A stretch of 16,985 bases of DNA from Pseudomonadota bacterium. Lineage in GTDB: Bacteria; Pseudomonadota; Gammaproteobacteria; Burkholderiales; Burkholderiaceae_C. Below, piece by piece: positions 1 to 6,040 of this stretch (position 1 is its first letter; the number at the start of each line of letters is the position of its first letter). Both the position numbers and the translations under genes were made by a program. Location of the stretch: contig JAEZWW010000061.1 of the NCBI GenBank assembly GCA_023442945.1, positions 1 to 16,985 on the forward strand, in the 5' to 3' direction. The notes under the pieces are model-generated. The model searched no databases. It was given only the letters and a program-made list of their open reading frames with translations, and was not told the origin of the DNA.

Positions 1-100
1 AGCTGCGCAGCAGCGAAGTGAGTTCTGCGGCCCACCCCGCCAGAAGCGCGACGCAGGTTTGCCCCGGAGCGCAGCGCAGGGGTCGCAGACGTGGGGTCGC

Positions 101-150
101 CTTTCTTTGGTTTCTTTCTTTGGCGAGTCAAAGAAAGAAACTGCGCCGCC
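101..150. repeat. Extragenic palindromic element with perfect 12-bp hairpin
   Basis: Positions 111-122 (TTTCTTTCTTTG) and 129-140 (CAAAGAAAGAAA) are perfect reverse complements around a 6-nt GCGAGT loop. A further CTTTCTTTGG precedes the left arm at 101-110. The element lies beyond the stop codon of the P450 gene, in a 289-bp stretch where no convincing protein gene was found; the open frames there are arginine/serine-rich and resemble no family. I recall similar TTTCTTTGGCGA-containing elements as common extragenic repeats in Comamonadaceae, but could not check this here. It could stop transcription or stabilise the P450 mRNA 3' end, but neither arm is followed by a clean T-tract, so a terminator role is inference. 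Confidence 0.6.
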
Positions 151-289
151 GGGCGCATTTCCCGGCCTCCCAAGGCCGTTCACCCCCCAACTCCCAACGA
201 GCGCACAGCGAACGAATCACTACCAATTCAATAGCCGCTCGCGCAGATCACCGTAGGGCCAGCACCCCAAAATCCTCAAATCTCCAATC

Positions 290-2647
290 TCACAACTCCA
301 ACACCAACTTCCCACTCTTCGCCCGCGAACAACACACCATCATCCGGTTCTGCGCATCGCGTTCGCTGCGCGTCAGCACCACGTCGCGGTGGTCCACGGT
401 GCCGTCCAGCACGCGCACTTCGCAGGAGCCGCACAGGCCCTCGCAGCAGTCGCTTTGCACGTCGATGTTGGCCGCCTTCAGCGCGGCCAGCACGGTCTGG
501 TCGGCGGGGACTTGCAGGGTGATGCCGGAGTCTTTCAGCTCGACTTCAAACGCACGCTCATGGCTCGGGTCCAGCGTGGGCGTGTCGGTCTGGAAGCGCT
601 CGGTGCGCAGGCTGTCGTCGGGCCAGTGGGCGGTGGCGGCGTCCAGCGCGTCCAACATGCGGATCGGGCCGCAGGCGTAGATGCGGGTGCCGTCTTCGGG
701 CGTGGCCAGCAGGGCGTCCAGGTCGGCGCGCTGGCCTTCGTCCTTGGCGTGGACGACCATGTGCTCGCCGTGGCGCGCGGCCAAGACGTCCAACAGCGGC
801 ATGGTGCTGCGGCTGCGGCCGCTGTAGTGCAGCGTGTAGGGCAGGCCGAGCGCCTGCGCGCGCTGCGCCATGGCGGCGATGGGCGTAATGCCGATGCCGC
901 CGGCGATGAAGACCAGGCGGCGCGCGCCTTCGTCAAAGCGGAAATGGTTGCGCGGGCCGCGCACGCGCAGGGTCTGGCCTTCGGCCAAATGCTGGTGCAC
1001 CCAGGCCGACCCGCCACGGCTGTCTTCGTCGCGCAGCACGGCGATTTCAAACGCCTGCGTGTCGGCCGGGTCGCCGCACAGCGAGTACTGGCGCGACAGC
1101 CCGGTGTTGCCGCATTCGATGTCGATGTGCGCGCCGGGCTGCCAGCGCGGCAGCGGTTGGCCGTTCGGGCTGACCAGGCGCAGTTGCACCACGTCGTCGG
1201 TCAGGCGCGTGATGCGCTCGACCACCAGCGGGCGCGACAGCGTGTGGCGAGACGGTTCGCCGATGCGCACCGGTTGTTCATGCGCCAGCAGTTCGGGCCG
1301 CGTGCGCTCGGGGTTGCGCGCCGGGTCCCATTCGACCCACAGGTGTTCCGGCCCGCGGAAGGACGTGTTGGGCACATAGCTGAAGGTCTGCTCGGCCAGG
1401 CGCATGTGCGGCAGGCGGCGCGTGAATTCCTCCAGGAAGATCTGCATCTCCATGCGCGCCAGGTTCTTGCCCATGCACTGGTGCGAACCATAGCCGAAGG
1501 TCAGATGGTCGCTGGCGTTGTCGCGCCGGATGTCGAACAGGTCGGCGTCGGCGAAGTGGCGCTCGTCGTGGTTGGCGGATGAGGTGACGATCAACAGTTT
1601 GCTGCCGGCCGGGATGTCGATGCCACCGACCTGCGCGTCGGCCGTGACCAGCCGCCGCCAGGCCGCGACCGAGCCGTTGTGGCGCAGACACTCCTCCACC
1701 GCGTTGGGGATCAGGCTGGGGTCTTCGCAGATTTCCTGCCACACCTGCGGGTGCTGCAGCAGCAGCTTCATCGCGTTGGCGGTGGCGTTGGCCGTGGTCT
1801 CGTGCGCGGCGACGATGCCGGCCATCATCATTGAATGCAGGTACGAATCGGTCACCACCTCGGGGTGCTCGCGCTGCTTGCGGATGCCGTACTGCATCCA
1901 GCCCGCGGCCTCGGGGTTCAGGCGCATCTTGTCCAGGATCTGCCCGGCCAGCTGCCAGAAGTTGCCGACGGCGTGCGCCACCGCCACCTGCTCTTCCGGC
2001 TTGGGCCGGCCCCAGGTGTTGACGGTGTGCGCGATGCTGTATTCGCGCAGCTTGTCCATGTCCTCTTCCGGCACGCCGAGAAAGTGCAGCGCCACCGTCA
2101 GCGGCACTTCCCACAGCATCTGGTCGACCAGGTCGGCGCGGCCGTCGTTCACGAAGCGATCCACGTATTCGCGCGCCAGCTGGCGCACCAGCGGCTCGTG
2201 CGCCTTCAGGTGTTCGGGCGTGAAAGGCTCCATCAGCACGCGGCGGCGCGGCATGTGGGCGGGCTCGTCCTCGTTGACCAGGGTGCGGTTCAGCGCGAAG
2301 CCGTATTGCGCCAGCACCGCGTTCGCCTCGGGCCCGGTGGGCGTGATCTTCTCCAGCGCGATGGCGGGGCTGAAGGTGATGTTGTCGCGGAAGATCGCCT
2401 TGATGTCGTCGTAGCGCGTCACCACCCAGTAGCCGAGCTTGGGGCTGTAGAAGACCGGTTCCTGCTCGCGCGACCAGCGCACGTAGTCGGGCGGGTCCTG
2501 CTGGTAGCCGTCTTCAAACGGGTCGAACGCGGCAGCGCCCGCCGTCACCGGGCAACCGGTCGGCCCCTTGGCTGCGGTCAGTGCGGTGTGGTCAAACGGG
2601 CAGCGGGCGCTGTCCGCGGGGGCTGGAGCGGCTTGCGGCGTGGTCAT
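290..2647 (-). CDS. Self-sufficient cytochrome P450 (CYP116B-type P450-reductase-ferredoxin fusion)
   Basis: A 785-residue cytosolic monooxygenase carrying its whole electron chain in one polypeptide, close to the size of known CYP116B enzymes (about 770-790). The P450 domain (about 1-440) shows the I-helix motif AGIVAAHETT (276-285), ExxR (E319-R322) and the heme-binding loop FGYGSHQCMG with Cys391. A phthalate-dioxygenase-reductase-like module follows: RQYS for FMN (519-522), GGIGITP for NADH (583-589) and YACGP (657-661). The C-terminal plant-type [2Fe-2S] ferredoxin has Cys734, Cys739, Cys742 and Cys772 (CX4CX2CX29C). Electrons should pass NAD(P)H to FMN to Fe-S to heme, driving O2-dependent hydroxylation or dealkylation; the substrate cannot be read from sequence. 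An in-frame TTG at 2665 gives six more residues, but it lies inside the upstream palindrome, so the ATG at 2647 is preferred. No strong Shine-Dalgarno is visible. The family call is firm; the subfamily is inferred from domain order. Confidence 0.95.
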   Translation of the reverse strand: MTTPQAAPAPADSARCPFDHTALTAAKGPTGCPVTAGAAAFDPFEDGYQQDPPDYVRWSREQEPVFYSPKLGYWVVTRYDDIKAIFRDNITFSPAIALEKITPTGPEANAVLAQYGFALNRTLVNEDEPAHMPRRRVLMEPFTPEHLKAHEPLVRQLAREYVDRFVNDGRADLVDQMLWEVPLTVALHFLGVPEEDMDKLREYSIAHTVNTWGRPKPEEQVAVAHAVGNFWQLAGQILDKMRLNPEAAGWMQYGIRKQREHPEVVTDSYLHSMMMAGIVAAHETTANATANAMKLLLQHPQVWQEICEDPSLIPNAVEECLRHNGSVAAWRRLVTADAQVGGIDIPAGSKLLIVTSSANHDERHFADADLFDIRRDNASDHLTFGYGSHQCMGKNLARMEMQIFLEEFTRRLPHMRLAEQTFSYVPNTSFRGPEHLWVEWDPARNPERTRPELLAHEQPVRIGEPSRHTLSRPLVVERITRLTDDVVQLRLVSPNGQPLPRWQPGAHIDIECGNTGLSRQYSLCGDPADTQAFEIAVLRDEDSRGGSAWVHQHLAEGQTLRVRGPRNHFRFDEGARRLVFIAGGIGITPIAAMAQRAQALGLPYTLHYSGRSRSTMPLLDVLAARHGEHMVVHAKDEGQRADLDALLATPEDGTRIYACGPIRMLDALDAATAHWPDDSLRTERFQTDTPTLDPSHERAFEVELKDSGITLQVPADQTVLAALKAANIDVQSDCCEGLCGSCEVRVLDGTVDHRDVVLTRSERDAQNRMMVCCSRAKSGKLVLEL

Positions 2648-2661
2648 GGCGGGCGAAGGTG

Positions 2662-2704
2662 GCAATTGCGTTATGCGTAATTTAACTACGCAAAGCGCAA
2701 TTGC
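2662..2704. promoter_or_regulatory. Nested inverted repeat, probable operator of the P450 gene
   Basis: The outer arms GCAATTGCG (2662-2670) and CGCAATTGC (2696-2704) pair perfectly, and the inner arms TGCGTA (2674-2679) and TACGCA (2687-2692) pair perfectly around a 7-nt AT-rich centre. Across the full 18-nt arms only two positions mismatch. The element starts 15 bp upstream of the P450 ATG. On the minus strand a weak promoter can be drawn inside it (TTGCGC, 18-nt spacer, TAAATT). This architecture suits a dimeric or tetrameric repressor or activator of TetR, MarR or similar type. No regulator gene lies next to the P450 in this window, so the protein that binds is unknown. Confidence 0.65.
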
Positions 2705-2797
2705 GCAAGGTCAAGCACCCGCTCATCTGAATGAGGCCAGCCAGTCTCCGGTTCGGCGCCCGTCCAGCGAAGCGACCCCTTCTGCCGCCGCTACCCC

Positions 2798-3343
2798 TCA
2801 GCGCGCCGCCCGCGCCTGCGCGTTGATCTGGTCGTGCTGCGCCCGCACCTCGGCCGGCCATTGCGCCTTGATGTACGAGAGCACGGCGACGATGTCGGTG
2901 TCGCTCAGCACGCCGGCGTAGGCGGGCATGGCGGTTTGGTAGTCGGGCTGGCCGATCACGGCGGCCAAGCCGCGCTTCGTGATGTCGAACAGCTGCTCGT
3001 CCGGGTGGTGCCAGGTGTGGCCGCTGGCGTCGTGCGGGGGCGCGGGCAGCAGGCCGGTGGGGCCGCGGTCGCGCCAGTCGGGCTGGCCTTCGCCGCGCGC
3101 GCCGTGGCAGGCGGCGCACTGCTGGGCGTAGATGGCGGCGCCGCGCGCGACCAGCTGGGGGTCGTCCGGCCGCAGTGCGTGGGGCGACGGCGCCAACGCG
3201 GGTTGCGCCGCGCCGCGGAAGAACCAGGCCGCACCGCCCGCCAGGCCGAGCAACAAGAGCGCCAGCGCCGCCCAGCGCGCCCAGGAGTTGGCGACGGTGC
3301 TGGCAAATGGGGCGGTGGGCGCGGGGGGCGTTGGCCCGCTCAT
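2798..3343 (-). CDS. Membrane-anchored class I cytochrome c
   Basis: A 181-residue protein. After a short Pro-rich cytoplasmic start, a hydrophobic segment (about residues 23-42) probably serves as an uncleaved anchor or signal, placing the heme domain in the periplasm. The single heme c attachment motif CAACH is at 76-80 and Met139 in TAMPAY is the likely distal ligand. The SDTDIVAVLSYIKAQWP helix near the end is typical of small mono-heme c cytochromes. It is the last gene of the copper cluster, separated from the DUF411 gene by 121 bp containing a dispersed repeat. A role as electron acceptor or donor for the copper oxidase or cupredoxin is inferred from position only. No strong ribosome binding site was seen before the ATG. 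Confidence 0.85.
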   Translation of the reverse strand: MSGPTPPAPTAPFASTVANSWARWAALALLLLGLAGGAAWFFRGAAQPALAPSPHALRPDDPQLVARGAAIYAQQCAACHGARGEGQPDWRDRGPTGLLPAPPHDASGHTWHHPDEQLFDITKRGLAAVIGQPDYQTAMPAYAGVLSDTDIVAVLSYIKAQWPAEVRAQHDQINAQARAAR

Positions 3344-3399
3344 GCGGCGCCCGCCCGCGTGGGGGTGCGCTGCAGACGGAGGGCCGTTTTACGCTCTGC

Positions 3400-3456
3400 T
3401 TTCAATAGCTGCTTGCGCTGGTCGTTGTAGGGCCAAATGCCAATTTGGCTTGAAAT
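3400..3456 (+). repeat. Dispersed 53-bp element, copy A (intergenic)
   Basis: This is the best-preserved copy of a short element found six times in the window. The aligned core runs 3404-3456. It is bounded by TTTCAA (3400-3405) and TTGAAA (3450-3455), which are inverted copies of each other. Inside, GCCAAAT (3432-3438) pairs with ATTTGGC (3443-3449) around a 4-nt loop. It lies between the stop of the DUF411 gene and the start of the cytochrome c gene. It could be a tiny non-autonomous mobile element or an RNA-structure element that shapes expression within the operon; function is unknown. Confidence 0.7.
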
Positions 3457-3464
3457 GACCGTCT

Positions 3465-3965
3465 TCAACGGTGGCTCTGGAACACCTGGCCGCTGCCGTC
3501 GCGCAGCACCAGCACGGTGTCGTACGCATCGCGCCGGCCACCGTAGACCGGGCCGTCCATGCCGGGCGAGCCGACGGGCATGCCGGGCACGGCCACGCCC
3601 AGGGCTGGCGGCTTTTCCTTCATCAGGCGCTTGACGTCGTCGGCCGGCACATGGCCTTCGACCACATAGCCGCCGACCAGCGCGGTGTGGCAGGAGCCGT
3701 ACTTTTCCGGCAGGCCTAGGCGCTTGCGCACGGCGTTGTTGCCCACGTCGTGCGTGGTGACCTTGAAGCCGTTTTTCTGCATGTGGTCGATCCAGTCGCC
3801 GCAGCAGCCGCAGCTCGGGTCTTTCCACACTTCGACGGCCATCGGGTCGATGGCGGCGGGTTTCTTCTGGGCCCACAGCGGGCCGGCGGCGGCCACGGCG
3901 GCCGATGCGGCCAGCCAGCGCAGCGTGGCGCGGCGGGCAACGGGGGTGCGACGAACGGGGTTCAC
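3465..3965 (-). CDS. DUF411 family metal-binding protein
   Basis: A 166-residue exported protein. The N-terminus has many arginines and then a hydrophobic stretch ending AGPLWAQ (to about residue 33), a plausible Sec or Tat-like signal. The DUF411 domain follows, beginning VEVWKDPSCGCCGDW, with Cys52, Cys54 and Cys55; a further Cys92 lies in YGSCHTALVGGYVVEGHVP. These cysteines are the likely metal or thiol site. DUF411 proteins recur in bacterial copper and heavy-metal resistance loci, but no reaction is established for them as far as I know. The start is a GTG: an AGAAGGA Shine-Dalgarno ends 9 nt upstream of it, and upstream residues in the longer open frame do not look like protein. It follows the cupredoxin gene by 46 bp in the same operon. 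Confidence 0.85.
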   Translation of the reverse strand: MNPVRRTPVARRATLRWLAASAAVAAAGPLWAQKKPAAIDPMAVEVWKDPSCGCCGDWIDHMQKNGFKVTTHDVGNNAVRKRLGLPEKYGSCHTALVGGYVVEGHVPADDVKRLMKEKPPALGVAVPGMPVGSPGMDGPVYGGRRDAYDTVLVLRDGSGQVFQSHR

Positions 3966-4011
3966 AACAACAATTCCTTCTATCAACGGTACGGGGGGCG
4001 TGGGCCGCGCG

Positions 4012-4527
4012 TCAGCGCGTGACCTGCACCTGGCCGACCATACCGGCTTCCATGTGGCCAGGCAGCGTACAGGCAAAGTCGACGGTGCCGGCCTGGGTGA
4101 ATTGCCAGACGATGGCGCCGCGCTGGCCCGCGCCCAGGGTGACGGCGTTGGGCTCGGCGTGTTGCATGTCGGGCATCTGGCGCATCATTTCGGCGTGCGC
4201 CTTCAGGTCGGGCAGCGCGCCCAGCACCATCTCGTGCGCCAGCGCGCCCTGGTTGTGCAGCGCAAAGCGCACGGTCTCGCCCGCCTTGACCTCCACCGAC
4301 GCCGGCTCGAAGCGCATCTGGTCGTTCATCACCACCTCGATGGTGCGCGTGACCTGCGCGGCTTGGCCGGGCGCGCCGACCGCAGGCGTGGCGGCCGGTG
4401 CGGCGGCGCTGCCGTGACCGTGGCCATGGGCGTGTTCGCCGGCCGCCAAGGTGACCGGGGCGGCCAGCGCGGCCAGCAGCGCAACGCCAGCAGCGCGGCG
4501 GACCGCAGGGGCACAAAAGCGTGTCAT
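4012..4527 (-). CDS. Periplasmic cupredoxin (type-1 copper protein)
   Basis: A 171-residue protein with an N-terminal signal peptide (about residues 1-30) followed by a His-rich linker, EHAHGHGHG (31-39). The cupredoxin fold covers about 62-171. Likely type-1 copper ligands are His98 (AHEM), Cys153, His158 and Met163 in FACTLPGHMEAGM, the standard His-Cys-His-Met set. A Met/His-rich insertion (HAEMMRQMPDMQH, 111-123) may bind extra copper. The start is the ATG at 4527, preceded by AAAGAGG with a 7-nt spacer; an in-frame ATG seven codons earlier lacks this. It lies 28 bp after copB. By analogy with cupredoxins in other betaproteobacterial cop operons it probably binds Cu in the periplasm and may shuttle electrons; the exact job is inferred. 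Confidence 0.9.
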   Translation of the reverse strand: MTRFCAPAVRRAAGVALLAALAAPVTLAAGEHAHGHGHGSAAAPAATPAVGAPGQAAQVTRTIEVVMNDQMRFEPASVEVKAGETVRFALHNQGALAHEMVLGALPDLKAHAEMMRQMPDMQHAEPNAVTLGAGQRGAIVWQFTQAGTVDFACTLPGHMEAGMVGQVQVTR

Positions 4528-4555
4528 GTGAAAACCTCTTTCCTTCATACGTGGC

Positions 4556-6040
4556 TCAGAACCAGAAGCTCAGCCCGGCGACCCAGCGGGTGTTGCTGGC
4601 GCGTTCGCCGCTGGCGCGCAGCAGGTCGGCGGTGCGGCCAAAGCCGCGCTGCCATTCCACGCCGACGTAGGGCGCGATCTGCGGCGTGATCTCGTAGCGC
4701 AGGCGCAGCCCGGCGCTGACGCTGGTCAGGCCTTTGCCGATGCCGCGTTCCACGTCGTCCTTGGCATACAGCTGCCATTCGGTGCGCGGCTGCAGCACCA
4801 GCTTTTGCGTCAGGTAGGCCTCGTAAGCCAGCTCCAGCCGCAGCGCCGCGCGGCCGCTGGGGCCCAGGTAGGCGGTGGCGCGCGTTTCGATGTTGTAGGG
4901 CGCCGTGCCCTCCACGCCGAAGGCCAGCCAGGTGCGGTTGGGCCCTTCACCGCCGTCCAGGCGCAGGCCGAGCTGCGTGTTCCAGAACGGCGCGATGGCG
5001 TAGCCCCACAACAGCTCGGTGTGCGCTTCGTGCAGGCGCCCGCGGGCCACCTCGCCCTCGGCCTTCAGCAGGCCCTGGTGCGCGCCGCGGCCGACGCGCA
5101 ACTCGCCTTCGAACGTGGTGAAGCTGCGGCCGTGGCGCGGCCAGGCGTGCTCCAGCCGGTTGACGTGCAGGCTGGCGAAGCTGTGTTGGTCGTGCATCTG
5201 CAGCGGCGGCACGCCCGGCAGGCTGTACGGGCCGCTCCCGCGCACCTGGCCGTCTGAATAGGCGTCGGGGTCGCGCGCGTCAGCGGGCGGGTGGCCGCCC
5301 TGCATGGGGCCATGGTCCATCGGGGCCGCGGCGGATGCGGCGGCGGGCGGCGCGGCGTGGGCTGAAGGGTCGGTTGCGGCGGACGTTGGCGCGGGCGCGG
5401 GCGCCGCGCCGTGGCCGGCGTGGGCAGCATCCGCCTTGGGTGCGGCAGCGGGTGCGGTGCCATGGTTCATCTGGCTGTGGTCCATCGCACCACGGTTCAT
5501 GCCGCTGTGGTCTATGCCACCGTGGTTCATGCCGCCAGGCGTGGCCCCGTGCGGGGCGCTGGCGGGTGCGGCCGGGGTCGCCTTGGGCGACGGGGGCGGC
5601 GGCGGTGCACCGTGGTTCATGGCCCCGTGGTTCATTGACCCGTGGTCCATGCCCTGGTGGTTCATGCCAGCGGGTGCGGCGGGCGCCGCCTGGGGCGCGG
5701 CCGGCGCGGGCGATGGGCCGTGGCGCATCTGGCCATGGTTCATCTGGCTGTGGTCCATGCCACCGTGGTTCATGCTGCCAGGCATGGCGCCTTGGGGCGC
5801 GCTGGCCGGTGCGGCCGGGCTTGCCTTCGGCGCCGGGGGAGCGGGCTGCGCACCAGGGTTCATCTGCCCATGGTTCATCTGACTGTGGTCCATGCCGCCA
5901 TGGCCCATTCCGCTGTGGTCCATGCCTTGCGCAGTGGCAGCGGCGGGCAGGACGAGGCCCGCCATCGCTACAACAAACATAGCTGTTTGCGCAGATGGTT
6001 GTAGGGCCAGAGTGTGATTTTTCTTGAGACGCGCGTTCAT
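4556..6040 (-). CDS. copB: Copper resistance protein CopB, outer-membrane
   Basis: A 494-residue protein. The signal peptide covers about residues 1-38 (ending AAATAQ). Residues 40-250 are a low-complexity region of MDHSxM, MNHGxM and MDHG units separated by Ala/Pro linkers, well suited to binding Cu(I) and Cu(II). The CopB domain covers about 275-494, from SLPGVPPLQMHDQHSFASLHVNRLE to a terminal aromatic FWF, as expected for an outer-membrane beta-barrel. There is no cysteine. The ATG overlaps the copA stop as ATGA, and a GGGAGGT Shine-Dalgarno lies inside the copA end, so the two are translationally coupled. The Met/His region contains two diverged copies of an approximately 80-residue block. 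Oddly, codons 4-21 lie within a copy of the dispersed 53-bp element. CopB is known to sequester copper in the outer membrane or periplasm. Confidence 0.95.
   Translation of the reverse strand: MNARLKKNHTLALQPSAQTAMFVVAMAGLVLPAAATAQGMDHSGMGHGGMDHSQMNHGQMNPGAQPAPPAPKASPAAPASAPQGAMPGSMNHGGMDHSQMNHGQMRHGPSPAPAAPQAAPAAPAGMNHQGMDHGSMNHGAMNHGAPPPPPSPKATPAAPASAPHGATPGGMNHGGIDHSGMNRGAMDHSQMNHGTAPAAAPKADAAHAGHGAAPAPAPTSAATDPSAHAAPPAAASAAAPMDHGPMQGGHPPADARDPDAYSDGQVRGSGPYSLPGVPPLQMHDQHSFASLHVNRLEHAWPRHGRSFTTFEGELRVGRGAHQGLLKAEGEVARGRLHEAHTELLWGYAIAPFWNTQLGLRLDGGEGPNRTWLAFGVEGTAPYNIETRATAYLGPSGRAALRLELAYEAYLTQKLVLQPRTEWQLYAKDDVERGIGKGLTSVSAGLRLRYEITPQIAPYVGVEWQRGFGRTADLLRASGERASNTRWVAGLSFWF
5459..5923 (-). 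repeat. Met/His-rich coding repeat in copB
   Basis: Codons 40-194 of copB encode recurring M-[DN]-H-x-x units in three clusters (about residues 40-61, 90-107 and 126-195) joined by Ala/Pro linkers. The linker-plus-cluster starting PKASPAAPASAPQGAMPG at residue 71 recurs as PKATPAAPASAPHGATPG from residue 152, an offset of about 81 residues. The second copy has gained Ile and Arg at former Met/His-type positions (GGIDHSGMNRGAM). The DNA repeats are imperfect and in phase with codons, so this is protein-level duplication and not a CRISPR array. Repeat number probably varies among strains. Confidence 0.75.
5978..6030 (+). repeat. Dispersed 53-bp element, copy B (inside copB)
   Basis: Aligned without gaps to copy A (3404-3456), 39 of 53 positions match. 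Blocks shared exactly include ATAGCTG, TTTGCGC/CTTGCGC and GTTGTAGGGCCA, and the 3' part keeps ATTT and CTTGA. The element lies on the strand opposite to copB and, read from the minus strand, supplies codons 4-21 (RLKKNHTLALQPSAQTAM). This covers the basic n-region and the first part of the signal peptide. Confidence 0.7.

Noticed and set aside
18..680. Open frame at the left edge on the plus strand
   Set aside because: It crosses the extragenic hairpin repeat and then runs antisense to the P450; Ser/Arg-rich with no family resemblance.
389..1582. Long plus-strand open frame opposite the P450 gene
   Set aside because: Shadow of the GC-rich P450 gene; repetitive Ala/Arg/Val/Gly/His composition and no domain, while the minus strand has full P450, reductase and ferredoxin motifs.
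2648..2665. Alternative TTG start for the P450 gene
   Set aside because: It falls inside the palindromic operator and adds only six residues; no ribosome site supports it.
5459..5923. Possible CRISPR array from regularly repeated CATGGTTCAT-like units
   Set aside because: Repeats are imperfect, in codon phase, and encode Met/His copper-binding motifs in copB; no constant repeat and unique spacers.
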